Positions 35,020-46,743 of a DNA stretch of 64,000 bases are shown here, piece by piece. The stretch covers positions 3,100,001 to 3,164,000 of the forward strand of contig NZ_AP024702.1 of NCBI RefSeq assembly GCF_037076345.1. Reading direction: 5' to 3'. Position 1 is the stretch's first letter, and each line of letters starts with the position of its first letter. A model generated the notes under the pieces. It was given only the letters and a program-made list of their open reading frames with translations. It ran no database searches and was not told where the DNA came from. This DNA comes from Haloferula helveola (lineage in GTDB: Bacteria > Verrucomicrobiota > Verrucomicrobiia > Verrucomicrobiales > Akkermansiaceae). A program made the translations under genes and the position numbers.

Positions 35020-35242
35020 GGTTCGGATTCTTCGGGAGTTCACCCCAGTAGAAAGGGGCATTGTTCGGGGAAATAAACCCAAAAACGGGAACGATCCGGA
35101 AATGGACGACAAATGTCCGGGATTGGGCCGGATCGAGGCGGATAGCAGAGGAATGATCACGCTCGGATCGTGGAGGATCCCGCGCTAACAGGCCATTACA
35201 CGCTGGGGGGCGGTTTGGAAGAGGTAGGGTGGGGTGCCGGGG
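35020..35242 (-). promoter_or_regulatory. Upstream region of the nine-gene operon
   Basis: About 220 bases before the first gene, without coding signal. No obvious ribosome-binding site or consensus sigma-54 or sigma-70 promoter could be read confidently. Must hold the operon promoter, since the next gene upstream is a transposase unit. Confidence 0.4.
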
Positions 35243-35320
35243 CTCCGCAGCCCCCTGAAGGGGGAACTACGAACCACACAGGCGCGCCACTGGGGTTTGT
35301 AGTTCCCCGTTTACGGGGTC
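35243..35320. repeat. 78-bp REP pair, left copy flanking the Y1 transposase
   Basis: Composed of CCCCCTGAAGGGGG-AACTACGAACC and inverted TTTGTAGTTCCCCGTTTACGGGG around a GGCGCGCC centre. Identical to 36056-36133 except for one base. A further half-copy (TTTGTAGCTCCCCGTTTAAGGGG) lies at about 35403-35428 next to the transposase stop. Confidence 0.92.
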
Positions 35321-35426
35321 CCATCGGTCCGGAAGACTGCCTGAAGGCGTTCCGACAAAAACCTTAATACCGCTCCCTCGCCTATCAGCTCCCGCGACTG
35401 GGTTTTGTAGCTCCCCGTTTAAGGGG

Positions 35427-36026
35427 TCAAAGGTCCGAGTCGTCCCAGCCTTGGCCGTAGCTGAGGATCGGGTGGGTTCGCCAGAGCTCTGCCGCTGCGT
35501 CGCGGCCGATTTCATCGAGAAAGCTACCGGCGCTGGAGAACGGCCATTCGGTCCACTGCTCGGCGTAGCCGTGATGGACCGAATTGTGATGGATGTAGTT
35601 CAGCGTCGCCCAGAAGTGCCCGGCGCTCCGCATTCCCCGGTCCGAGACGCCGTGCCAGATCTTGCGGCCACGTTGGCTATCTTTGCCGTTCCACTCGTAT
35701 GAGGTGCGTCCGTGGAGTCGTGTCAGAGACTTGATGGCGGCCTTCAGGTCGTCCGTTCGGATTAACAGATGGTAGTGGTTGGGGAGGACGCACCACGCGG
35801 CGGGGTGGGTGGGAAGCGCTTCCAAGAGGCTCTCGCTGAACTCCGCCATTCGCTCGGGAGTGGCACCGATGATCGGCTGGTGGTTGTAGCAGGCCGCCGT
35901 GAGATGGTAGTGGATGCAGCCTTGCTCGAAATGAGGCGGGCGGTGCCATGGACGCTGCAGCTTTTGGCGGTAGCGCAAGACCTCGGCGCGTTGGGTGGCA
36001 GTGAGGCGGCGCCAGAGGGAGGGCAT
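35427..36026 (-). CDS. rayT: REP-associated tyrosine transposase (RAYT)
   Basis: 199 residues from ATG 36026. HUH motif PNHYHLLIR (H84, H86) and a candidate nucleophile Tyr144 in LNYIHHNSV, with the WPFSSAGSF tail seen in RAYT proteins. N-terminal RPPHFEQGCIHYHLTAA is typical. RAYTs are domesticated IS200-like enzymes that cut and spread REP hairpins. Here the gene sits between two 78-bp REP-pair copies, and the same REP family occurs at two other places in this window, so it is the likely driver. Confidence 0.9.
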   Translation of the reverse strand: MPSLWRRLTATQRAEVLRYRQKLQRPWHRPPHFEQGCIHYHLTAACYNHQPIIGATPERMAEFSESLLEALPTHPAAWCVLPNHYHLLIRTDDLKAAIKSLTRLHGRTSYEWNGKDSQRGRKIWHGVSDRGMRSAGHFWATLNYIHHNSVHHGYAEQWTEWPFSSAGSFLDEIGRDAAAELWRTHPILSYGQGWDDSDL

Positions 36027-36055
36027 GGGTCGGAGGCGGGTTCGGGGGACGGATT

Positions 36056-36133
36056 CTCCGCAGCCCCCTGAAGGGGGAACTACGAACCACACAGGCGCGC
36101 CACTGGGGTTTGTGGTTCCCCGTTTACGGGGTC
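36056..36133. repeat. 78-bp REP pair, right copy flanking the Y1 transposase
   Basis: One mismatch (A to G) from 35243-35320, same orientation. Its last two bases lie within the manA stop codon (TGA at 36134-36132). Confidence 0.92.
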
Positions 36134-37067
36134 AGGTGGGGATGGTGGTGCGGAGGATGGTGGAAGTGCCCTGAGAGCGGAGCTGATCCGAGCCGACCGG
36201 CAGGAGGAAGAAGTCCCCCTTTGTGAACGTCCTACCGTCCGCCTCCGCAACCTGACCCTCGGCGACGGAGAAGATGGAGAAACGGTCGGCCTTGGCGTTG
36301 CCGAACGATTCGCCATCCGAGAGGTCGAGCTTTTCGACCCGGAAGTATTCGCACTCCGCCAGCACCGTGCCGTTCGCTTCGTCCATGCCGGGTTCGTAGT
36401 CGTTGAAGTCGATGCTGCGCAGCGACGACTCGACGTGCAGCTCGCGCGGCTGGCCATCGAGGCCCATCCGGTTCCAGTCGAACACCCGGTAAGTCGTATC
36501 CGAGTTCTGCTGGATCTCGTGGATCAGGAATCCGGCGCCAATCGCATGGAGGCGGCCGGAGGGAATGAAAATCGATTCGCCGGCGGTCGGTTCGATCGCA
36601 TGAACCGCATCCGCCACCGTGCCGTCTCCGAGGGCCGTCTCGAAGTCGCCGCGTGTCACTCCGGCCTTCAGGCCGGCGTAGAGTTTGGCGCCGGGCTCGG
36701 CTTGCGCGATGTACCACATCTCGGTCTTCGGCTCGCCGCCGAGCGCCGGGGCGATCGCGGCCGGCGGGTGGACCTGGATCGAGAGGTCGTCGCGGGCGTC
36801 GAGGACTTTGATGAGCAGCGGAAAACGGGGCGACTCCGGCAGTCCGTCGCCGAAGATTTCCCCGCGGTGTCCGGTCCAGAGCTCGTGTAGGGTCTTTCCG
36901 GCCAGCGGTCCGTCGGCGACGACCGATTGCTCGTCTTCGCGATCCACGATTTCCCACGACTCGCCATAGGGTGCCCCGTCGGGCAAACGGCGGCCATACT
37001 CGCTTTCCAAAGTCCGGCCGCCCCAGACGCGCTGCATGTAGAGAGGGGTGAAGGAGATCGCTGACAT
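36132..37067 (-). CDS. manA: Class I mannose-6-phosphate isomerase
   Basis: 311 residues from ATG 37067 (MSAISFTPLYMQRVWGG). Zinc enzyme interconverting mannose-6-P and fructose-6-P. Zinc-ligand motifs: LSIQVHPP (Gln and His), KTEMWYI (Glu) and the later FIPSGRLHAIGAG (His). Short bacterial class I type (~315 residues). The open frame continues far upstream, but only this part has family similarity. The stop is part of a REP copy. Confidence 0.93.
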   Translation of the reverse strand: MSAISFTPLYMQRVWGGRTLESEYGRRLPDGAPYGESWEIVDREDEQSVVADGPLAGKTLHELWTGHRGEIFGDGLPESPRFPLLIKVLDARDDLSIQVHPPAAIAPALGGEPKTEMWYIAQAEPGAKLYAGLKAGVTRGDFETALGDGTVADAVHAIEPTAGESIFIPSGRLHAIGAGFLIHEIQQNSDTTYRVFDWNRMGLDGQPRELHVESSLRSIDFNDYEPGMDEANGTVLAECEYFRVEKLDLSDGESFGNAKADRFSIFSVAEGQVAEADGRTFTKGDFFLLPVGSDQLRSQGTSTILRTTIPT

Positions 37068-37175
37068 CGTGCGCAGCTTGGGGAAGCCCCTGCCCAAAGT
37101 CGACCCCGCGGGACGGGTTCCCGGGAACTCATCGTTTGACCGGTCGCGGGAGATGGTGTCAGGAAGGCGGTGTTG

Positions 37176-40100
37176 ATGATTCATTTCGAGCGAGTTCGAC
37201 GATTGGCGGCGATCGCCCTGGCGGGTTTGGTTTTTTCGGGGTTTTGTTTTGCCCAGGACGCCCCGCCGGCGGATTCGGAGCTCTCCGATGCCATCGGTGC
37301 GAAGCGCGAGGCGCTTGAATCGTCGGATCTCGACGACAGCTTCAAGCAACCGGCCGTCGACAAGCTCGACGAGGCCGAGGGTCGTCTCAAGGACGCGCAG
37401 GATTACTCCGCCCGGGCCGAAGCCCTGAGAGAGGCGACGCCGGGTCTGCCCGCGGAAGCCGAGCGGCTGAAGGCCGAGCTTCAACAGGTGCCGGATTCGC
37501 CGGAGGCGATTGCCGAGGGCTCGGTTTCCGAACTGCGGGACCGCTATGAGACCGAGCGGGCCGCGGTGGCGGAATTGGAGGCGGAACTCAGCGAGGCGGA
37601 GCGGAAGCTGGTCGATCTCAAGGCCCGGCCGGTCGAAGTCGGCACCCGGCTGCCGCTCGCCAGTGCGGAGTTGTCGAGGACCGACGCCAAGCTCTCTGCC
37701 TTGGGTGATCCCGCTGCCGAGAGTCTCGTGGAGTCGGCGGACCGCCTTCTCCTCCAGGCCGAAAAGGCCGCCTTGCAGGCGGAGACCGAGATGTTGGAGC
37801 AGGAGCAGGTCGGGCAGGCGATGCGGGAGGAGGTCGCGGACTTGGAAAAGCAGCTGCTCGAAGCTCAACTCGCGAACCGCAGGTCCACCGTGGTGGCCCT
37901 CGAAGAAAAGCTGAAGTCGCAGCTTGAGGGTGAGGTCAACGAGTTGCGGAAGCTGGTCGATGAGATCGCCGCAGACGCCGCGGATGCCGACCCGGAAATC
38001 CGCCAGCTCGCCTCGGAACTGCCGGGTCTCGTGGATCGGCTGGAATCGACGGCGGACGAGATTTCCGACACCGGCGAGAAGCTGGACGACAGTCGGCGGA
38101 AACTTGAGAAGCTCCGGCGCGAGGACCAACGGCTGAGGCGCGAGGTGCAGCTCGGCGGTCTGGAGGGAGCATTCTCCCAGGTGCTGCTCGACCAGCGCCG
38201 ACGCCTGCCGGACCGTCGGGGACTCGACTACGACCTCCGGTTGCTGGAGGAGGAGATCAGCGAGGCGCAGCTCGCCGGGTTCCGCATCGACGACCTGATG
38301 GCCGAGCAGCGGCAGCTTGAGGAGACTTGGGAAGGCAATCGGGAAGCCGAGCCGGTGCTGCGGATGCGGGGCGAGCTGTTGGATCGGTTGGGTCGGAGCC
38401 AGCGGGCGCTGATTCAGGACCTCGCGCGGCTCGGTGCCGACGAGAAGGCCTACCGCGATCTGACGGTCGAGTTCTCCGAGTTCCTCTCCGAGCAGCTGTT
38501 TTGGCGAAGAAGCTCCAAGCCGATCGGGCGCGATTTCTTCGTCGATCTGCCCGGGTCCGTTGGCTGGGTGTTCGGGGCGGACCGGTGGCGGTCGCTGGGA
38601 GAATCGCTGATGTCGATCCCTTCGAGGCATCCGGTCGCGACGGTGGGCATCTGCCTGGTCCTGATCGGTCTCGTCGGCTTCCGTCCGAAGCTTCGGGCAT
38701 CGATCGAGCACAGCGCCAAACGCATCCGCCGGATTTCGACCGACCGCCTGGTCCACACGCTTCGCGCACTGCTGGACAGCCTCCTGTTGGCGGCGCCCGT
38801 TCCGATCGCCTTGGGGTTTCTCTTCTGGGCTCTCTCAAGCGAACCCAAGGCGGATGACTGGGTTCGTGGGATCGGAGCCTGGTGCCATTGGGCTTCCTTC
38901 ACACTGATGTGGATCCTGACCCTCCGTGAGCTGTCCCGGCCCGGCGGGGTCGGCCGGGTCCACTTCGGTTGGGAAAAAGAGGCTGCCGAGATCCTTCACA
39001 AGATGCTCGGCCGGTTCGCGCTGCTCTACTTGCCGGCGCTACTGCTCGCGAGCCTTACCGTCTTTGAGGAAGACTCGCGGTATTTCGACAGCATCGGCCG
39101 ACTCGGTTTCATCGCTTCGCAGATCGGCATCACGGCGATCTTCCTGAAGATGTTCCGGCCCTCGACCGGGGTGTTCGCCGCCGTGGTGAAGGAGCGCCCG
39201 GACCGGTTGCTGTCGAAATGGAGCGGCATCTGGTATGCGCTCGTGGTCGCCGTGCCGGCGACGTTGGCGATCCTCGCCGCTCTCGGTTACGCGCTGACGG
39301 GGATGATTCTGAGCGAGGTGTTTCAAGCTTCGCTTCGCTGGTTGGGCGCCGGAGTCGTTCTCTACGGGGTTCTCTTGAGATGGTTCCTGATCAAGGAACG
39401 GCGGATCGCGCTGAGCGAGGCGATCCAAGAGCGGAAAGAGCGCCGGGAGGCGGCCGAGAAGCCTCCGGAGGGCGGGGAGGAGACGGTCACGGTGGATGAT
39501 GAGGAGATTGAGCCGAAGCTCGACGAGGTCGCACGCCAGACCCGGCGCTTGCTCCGCTCGCTCATCGGCATCGGAGTGCTGGTCGCGATTTGGTACACGG
39601 TCAGCAATGCGCTGCCGGTCGATCAGGCGGCGGGGGAGATTGCGGTCGCGGGCAGTCTGGATTGGCTCGGCGTGATGCAGGCGATCCTCATCGTTTTGGT
39701 GACATTCACCGTGGTCAAGAATCTGCCGGGACTCCTCGATCTCGGCGGCATGCGTGAGTCGGGCATGGCGCCCGGCACTCGCTATGCGGTCGCGACCCTT
39801 TGCCAATATGCCCTCGCCGCGATCGGCATCTTCCTCGTCGTGCAGGCACTGGAGATCGATGGCGCGCGCTTCGGCTGGATCGCCGCCGCCCTGAGTGTCG
39901 GGCTCGGTTTCGGTCTGCAGGAAATCGTCGCGAACTTTGTCTGCGGCATCATCATTCTGTTCGAGCGCCCGGTGCGCGTCGGGGACGTCGTGACGGTCGG
40001 CGAGGTCACCGGCACGATTTCCCGGATCCGCATGCGGGCGACGACGATCACCAACTGGGACCGTCAGGAATTCGTCGTCCCGAACAAGGACTTCATCACC

Positions 40101-40502
40101 GGTTCGCTGATCAACTGGACGCTCTCCAGCCCGGTCAACCGACTGACGATCGAGGTCGGGGTGGCCTACGGCAGCGACACCACCAGGGCCCGCGAGATTC
40201 TGACCGAAGTGGCCACCAACCATCCGGTGGTGCTCGCGGATCCGGCGCCGCTGATCACTTTCGACCAGTTCGCCGACAGCACGCTGAACCTTGCGATGCG
40301 AATCTATCTGCCGAATATGGACAACCGCCTGAAGACCCGCACCGAGATCCACGAGGAGATCGACCGACGCTTCAAGGAGGCCGGAATCGAGATCGCCTTC
40401 CCGCAGCGCGATCTGCACATCCGGAGCGTCCCGAACGAGATGATCCGGGGCCGGGCGACCGAAGAATCCCCTGAAATCGGGGATCAGGAGCAGAATTCCT
40501 AG
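37176..40502 (+). CDS. Large MscS-family mechanosensitive channel (MscK-like)
   Basis: 1108 residues; ATG 37176 with AGGAAG 10 bases upstream. Signal peptide (cleavage after CFA), a ~420-residue periplasmic coiled-coil region, then multiple TM helices (from ~480) and the MscS core near 880-1080: LSVGLGFGLQEIVANFVCG (pore helix TM3), FERPVRVGDVVTVG, and the beta-domain sequence NWDRQEFVVPNKDFITG. Opens on membrane tension to release solutes. Layout equals E. coli MscK. Cytoplasmic insert with PPEGGEETVTVDDEE between TM helices. Confidence 0.93.
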   Translation: MIHFERVRRLAAIALAGLVFSGFCFAQDAPPADSELSDAIGAKREALESSDLDDSFKQPAVDKLDEAEGRLKDAQDYSARAEALREATPGLPAEAERLKAELQQVPDSPEAIAEGSVSELRDRYETERAAVAELEAELSEAERKLVDLKARPVEVGTRLPLASAELSRTDAKLSALGDPAAESLVESADRLLLQAEKAALQAETEMLEQEQVGQAMREEVADLEKQLLEAQLANRRSTVVALEEKLKSQLEGEVNELRKLVDEIAADAADADPEIRQLASELPGLVDRLESTADEISDTGEKLDDSRRKLEKLRREDQRLRREVQLGGLEGAFSQVLLDQRRRLPDRRGLDYDLRLLEEEISEAQLAGFRIDDLMAEQRQLEETWEGNREAEPVLRMRGELLDRLGRSQRALIQDLARLGADEKAYRDLTVEFSEFLSEQLFWRRSSKPIGRDFFVDLPGSVGWVFGADRWRSLGESLMSIPSRHPVATVGICLVLIGLVGFRPKLRASIEHSAKRIRRISTDRLVHTLRALLDSLLLAAPVPIALGFLFWALSSEPKADDWVRGIGAWCHWASFTLMWILTLRELSRPGGVGRVHFGWEKEAAEILHKMLGRFALLYLPALLLASLTVFEEDSRYFDSIGRLGFIASQIGITAIFLKMFRPSTGVFAAVVKERPDRLLSKWSGIWYALVVAVPATLAILAALGYALTGMILSEVFQASLRWLGAGVVLYGVLLRWFLIKERRIALSEAIQERKERREAAEKPPEGGEETVTVDDEEIEPKLDEVARQTRRLLRSLIGIGVLVAIWYTVSNALPVDQAAGEIAVAGSLDWLGVMQAILIVLVTFTVVKNLPGLLDLGGMRESGMAPGTRYAVATLCQYALAAIGIFLVVQALEIDGARFGWIAAALSVGLGFGLQEIVANFVCGIIILFERPVRVGDVVTVGEVTGTISRIRMRATTITNWDRQEFVVPNKDFITGSLINWTLSSPVNRLTIEVGVAYGSDTTRAREILTEVATNHPVVLADPAPLITFDQFADSTLNLAMRIYLPNMDNRLKTRTEIHEEIDRRFKEAGIEIAFPQRDLHIRSVPNEMIRGRATEESPEIGDQEQNS

Positions 40503-40586
40503 GTTTTCCTGATTATCCGGCTCCGGAAAACAAGCCTTGCTCCCTCCTAGGCGTCGGGGGATGCTGTGCCGCGCGAATTTTTCCAA

Positions 40587-43079
<2,493 letters not shown>

Positions 43080-43110
43080 TCGGTGATCGGTGTTTCGTTG
43101 TTCCGCGGAA

Positions 43111-43321
43111 AGCCCTGAAGGGGCGACGGCAGTTAGCCACGGGGTTCACCCCGTGGTTTCCCGGGCGGGCAGAATGATTAAGCCCCGCGAGGGGCGACGG
43201 CGAGGTGGGCCGGGCTGATCGTCCGGACTCCGCCTACGCCCCTCGCGGGGCTTACGGATTCCGTTTCCAACGGTTCCACGGGGTGAACCCCGTGGCTAAA
43301 TGCCGTCGCCCCTTCGGGGCT
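43111..43321. repeat. Long palindromic REP cluster
   Basis: Outer arms AGCCCTGAAGGGGCGACGGC...CCACGGGG and their mirror CCCCGTGG...GCCGTCGCCCCTTCGGGGCT, plus an inner pair CCCCGCGAGGGGC / GCCCCTCGCGGGG. Each arm carries two hairpins. No gene. Lies between convergent ftsK and tmk, where it could act as a bidirectional terminator. Confidence 0.85.
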
Positions 43322-43346
43322 GATTGGCGGCTAGCGTCGAACGGAT

Positions 43347-43928
43347 TCACACCGTGCCCGAGATCGCTTCCTGAATCTGCTGCTGAACCTCGTCGAGATC
43401 TCCGTGGGTATCGATCACATGCACGAACGGCTCGTCCGTCAGCGACAGGAAAATGTCCCGACACTTCTGCAATGCGTCCCGTTTCTCGAACTCGTTGGTG
43501 GTGTCACCACGTCCACCGATGCGCTCGATCGCGCTGTCGACATCGAGATCGAGAATCAGCAGGTGATCGGGCACCGGGGCGAACTCCTCGTTGCGACGCC
43601 GGATCTCGGCCGGATCGAAACCCCGCGCTCCTTGGTAGGCCATGGTTGAGAAGTAGTAGCGGTCCAGGATCACAACCTTCCCGGCATCCAACGACGGGCG
43701 GATCAGCTCGTCCACATGCTGCCGCCGGTCCTTGAGGAAATACTCGAGCTCATCCTCCGGCGAGAGGCGTCCGGTCGAGGCGGATTCCCGGAGCTTCTTT
43801 CCCCACGGTCCGTCGGTGGGCTCGCGACTGGTGACGACCTCACGTCCCTGTTCGCGCAGCCACTCGGCAAGCATTCGCGTCTGGGTTGATTTTCCGGTTC
43901 CGTCGATGCCTTCGAGGACGATGAACAT
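43347..43928 (-). CDS. tmk: Thymidylate kinase
   Basis: 193 residues. Phosphorylates dTMP to dTDP. P-loop EGIDGTGKST, DR(x) motif SREPTDGPWG, the dTMP-binding DRYYFSTMAYQGARG and a LID-like GGRGDTTNEFE. Short relative to ~210-residue E. coli Tmk but complete. Usually followed by holB; not here. Divergent from the CorA-like gene. Confidence 0.95.
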   Translation of the reverse strand: MFIVLEGIDGTGKSTQTRMLAEWLREQGREVVTSREPTDGPWGKKLRESASTGRLSPEDELEYFLKDRRQHVDELIRPSLDAGKVVILDRYYFSTMAYQGARGFDPAEIRRRNEEFAPVPDHLLILDLDVDSAIERIGGRGDTTNEFEKRDALQKCRDIFLSLTDEPFVHVIDTHGDLDEVQQQIQEAISGTV

Positions 43929-44057
43929 GGCCCGAGTCAGGCAAGCCCGGCGGCAAGTTCAAAGAGCAAAGTTGTCAGGTTCACCGTAGGCCCGACATTG
44001 GAATCCGGCGGTGAAATTGGAGCTGACCGGGACGCTGCGGCCGATCAGCCTGACGAC

Positions 44058-44795
44058 GTGGAAACCCGAAAATCCTCCGCGTTCGTTCCGAAGTCCTGGG
44101 ATCTCCCCGATGCCATCCGCCGCCGACTGGGTGACGAGGCCGGCCGGCAGCGCCTGATGGACGAGGAAGGCCATCTGCTGCTGATCCTGCACGAGGTTCC
44201 GAAGCCCGAAGACGAGGAGGTGAGGCGACCGTTCCTGCTCTGGGGCCAGCCTGACGGAACTTGGAAGAGCTCGCCATCCGGTGGGGGCCTTGCCGGACTG
44301 ACCGAGCACCTGGCTTCCTACGAGCGGGCGATCCATGATCTGGACGATGACGTTGAGGCGGCAGCTTCTCCGCGCGAATGCTTCGAGATGATGAAGCGCG
44401 CCCAACCGCTCCTGCGGGCGACCCGCAACCTGCTCACGGTGCTTGAGGCTGCCCGCAAGGCGCGGTCCGACGAGCGGCGGTTGATTGTCGCGCGTGACAA
44501 AGCGATTGATCTCGAACGGGGCATCGACCTGACCGCCAGCGACGCCAAGGCGGGCATGGACTTCACGCTGGCGATGAATGCCGAAGCGCAGGCCCGCGCG
44601 GCACATGAGGCGGGTGAGGAGGCCCGGCGCCTGAACCGCCTGGCCGCCTTCTTCCTGCCGCTCGCCACACTGGTGGCAGTGTTCGGAATCAACCCGCCGG
44701 CCGAGGTTCTCGGGATGCCCGGACTTTGGGCGGTCGTGCTCGGCGGTGTCGGTCTTGGAGCTGTCGTCTGGATGAGCCTGCTGAGAAGGAAGTAA
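44058..44795 (+). CDS. CorA-like two-TM membrane protein
   Basis: About 245 residues from a GTG at 44058 (TTG 43998 possible). Helical cytoplasmic part and two C-terminal TM segments joined by VFGINPP. CorA Mg transporters have a long helix, two TM helices and a GMN loop; this one is short and has GIN in place of GMN. Could be a ZntB/CorA-type metal transporter or a truncated relative with changed selectivity. Confidence 0.7.
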   Translation: METRKSSAFVPKSWDLPDAIRRRLGDEAGRQRLMDEEGHLLLILHEVPKPEDEEVRRPFLLWGQPDGTWKSSPSGGGLAGLTEHLASYERAIHDLDDDVEAAASPRECFEMMKRAQPLLRATRNLLTVLEAARKARSDERRLIVARDKAIDLERGIDLTASDAKAGMDFTLAMNAEAQARAAHEAGEEARRLNRLAAFFLPLATLVAVFGINPPAEVLGMPGLWAVVLGGVGLGAVVWMSLLRRK

Positions 44796-44879
44796 GGTAG
44801 GCTTGTCCCGGCTGAGATGTTAGTTCCTTGAGCAACCCATGACCAAGCAGCAGCGGATGGAGAATGGTCGCTGCGGCAA

Positions 44880-45713
44880 TCAGGTGAGCTTGTAGGCCGC
44901 CGTCGCGTTGTCGGTGAACAACGCCTTTCGTTCATCCTCGGTCAGCGAAGAAGCGAGGTCAGTGACCGTCTCGACCCACTGGCGGTAGCAGTCCAGACGA
45001 AGCAAGCAGACGGGCCAGTCGGTGCCGAACATCACGCGGTCGGTGCCGAAGATCTCAAGCGTCTCCTCGAAGTAGGCGCGGACGGTGTCGCGGTCGATGG
45101 GTGAGCCATCGGGAAACTCGGTGGCGAGGCCGGAGAACTTCACGCCGACCACGTGCTCGCGAGCGGCGAGTTCTCGCATGCCGTTCCGCCAGCCGTCCTC
45201 GACGCGTCCGGGATGAACCTCGGGCTTGGCGATGTGGTCGATGATGAAGCGCATGTCGGGTTGCCGGTCGACCAAGGCGATGGCCGCGGGCAGCTGGCGT
45301 TGGAAAAGCAGGATGTCGTAGGCGAGATCCCTTGCCGGGAGTTGGGCCAGCCCGCGATGGAAGGCATCGTCGGTGAACAGCGCGTCGGGTTCGTCCTGCA
45401 ACACGTGGCGCACACCGACGAATGCAGGGTGGGGAGCGTAGTGATCGAGATGTTCCGCGACATCATCCGCGACCAACGGCACCCATCCGACGACGCCGAG
45501 AATCTGTTCGGAGCTGTCCGCGAGCGAGAGCAGGAAGTCCGACTCTTCGGGCATTTGCCGAGCCTGGACGACCACCGTTCCGGTCACGCCGGTGCCCTCG
45601 GTCGCGGCCTTGAGCTCTGCCGCAAGGTGGTCGCCTTCCAGTGGCGAGCCCTTCGGAATCCACGGGTATTCCTCTTCGGAGTAGCGCCAGAGGTGGTGGT
45701 GCGAGTCGATCAT
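44880..45713 (-). CDS. COG3618 amidohydrolase-type sugar lactonase
   Basis: 277 residues. TIM-barrel start MIDSHHHLW, RFIIDHIAKPE and FGTDWPVCLL. Members hydrolyse sugar-1,5-lactones, such as L-fucono- or L-galactono-1,5-lactone. Last gene of the catabolic operon; 3 bases after the Zn-dehydrogenase stop. In the L-galactose route it would open L-galactono-1,5-lactone to L-galactonate. L-fuconolactone is the main alternative substrate. Confidence 0.88.
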   Translation of the reverse strand: MIDSHHHLWRYSEEEYPWIPKGSPLEGDHLAAELKAATEGTGVTGTVVVQARQMPEESDFLLSLADSSEQILGVVGWVPLVADDVAEHLDHYAPHPAFVGVRHVLQDEPDALFTDDAFHRGLAQLPARDLAYDILLFQRQLPAAIALVDRQPDMRFIIDHIAKPEVHPGRVEDGWRNGMRELAAREHVVGVKFSGLATEFPDGSPIDRDTVRAYFEETLEIFGTDRVMFGTDWPVCLLRLDCYRQWVETVTDLASSLTEDERKALFTDNATAAYKLT

Positions 45714-45716
45714 GGC

Positions 45717-46742
45717 TCAGCGGACTTCGATGATCGCCTTGATCGCGCCGGTCGCCGGATCGGTGAAGCGCTCGAACTGGTCCGGCACTTCGTCGAAGCC
45801 GATGCGGTGGGTGATCCACTTGTCGGTGTCGATCTTGCCTTCGCGGATCAGCTGGATGATCTGGGTGAAGTCGGCCGCCACCGCATTTCGCGAAGCGAGC
45901 AGGGTGAGCTCGCGGCGGTGGAAAACCGGCGCGTGCGCGAACTGCAGATCCGAAGTGGTGATGCCGACATAAACGACTCGGCCGGTGAAAGCGGCGTAGT
46001 CGAAGCACGACGACATCGACTTCGGATTGCCGGTTGCGTCGATGATCACGTCCGCGAGCTCGCCGCCGGTCTTTTCGCCAAGCGCCTCGAGTTGGTTGCC
46101 ATCGACCAGGATGCCCTCGATGCCGAGCTGCTCGCGGCAGAAGTCGAGCCGGCTCTGGACCATGTCCATCACCAGCACCTTCACACCTTCGATCAGGCGC
46201 AGGAACTCTAGGCAGGCGAGGCCGATCGGTCCGGCACCGATCACCAGCACGGTCTCGCCCGGCAGCGGATTGCCGCGCTGGACCGCGTGGTAGCCGATGG
46301 CGAGCGTCTCGACGAGCGCGAGCTGGTCGTAGGAAAGGTCGTTGCCGGGGTGCAGCTTGCGGGCTGGAACGGTGAACGTGCCGAGGCGCAGGCCGCCGTC
46401 ACCGTGCACGCCGACGACTTTCACGCCGGGGCAGCAGTTGGTTTTCCCCTTCTGCGAGGTCGTGCTGTCCGGGTCGTTGACGTAGGGCTCCAGCGAGCAG
46501 CGGTCGCCGGGCTTCACGTGGTCGACGCCTTCACCGACGGCCACAACCTCGAGTCCGAGTTCGTGACCCGGCGTGCGCGGATAGTCGAAGAACGGGAACT
46601 TGCCGAGGTAGCAGGACAGGTCGGTGCCGCAGATGCCCATCCGGTGGGTCCGCACCACCGCCTCGCCCGGGCCGGGTTCCGGCGCGTCGGGGATGTCGAT
46701 GAGGTTGATGACCTTCGGTTCGGTGAACTCGATCGCTTTCAT
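45717..46742 (-). CDS. Zinc-type alcohol dehydrogenase, likely L-galactonate 5-dehydrogenase
   Basis: 341 residues from ATG 46742, one base after the preceding stop. Catalytic zinc ligands C38 (GICGTD), H60, E61 (TPGHELG); NAD-binding GAGPIGLA. The structural zinc loop is reduced to TNCC, two cysteines instead of four. By context it would oxidise L-galactonate to D-tagaturonate, the step that joins the lactonase product to the UxaB enzyme. Specificity not provable from sequence. Confidence 0.85.
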   Translation of the reverse strand: MKAIEFTEPKVINLIDIPDAPEPGPGEAVVRTHRMGICGTDLSCYLGKFPFFDYPRTPGHELGLEVVAVGEGVDHVKPGDRCSLEPYVNDPDSTTSQKGKTNCCPGVKVVGVHGDGGLRLGTFTVPARKLHPGNDLSYDQLALVETLAIGYHAVQRGNPLPGETVLVIGAGPIGLACLEFLRLIEGVKVLVMDMVQSRLDFCREQLGIEGILVDGNQLEALGEKTGGELADVIIDATGNPKSMSSCFDYAAFTGRVVYVGITTSDLQFAHAPVFHRRELTLLASRNAVAADFTQIIQLIREGKIDTDKWITHRIGFDEVPDQFERFTDPATGAIKAIIEVR

Positions 46743-46743
46743 G

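Noticed and set aside
35020..35242. Sigma-54 promoter for the PspA operon
   Set aside because: Looked for TGGCACG and TTGCW elements on the minus strand at the right spacing; none convincing.
37068..38756. N-terminal extension of manA to 874 residues
   Set aside because: The extra part is antisense to the MscK-like gene and is Leu/Gln/Arg-rich without a domain; manA is complete from 37067.
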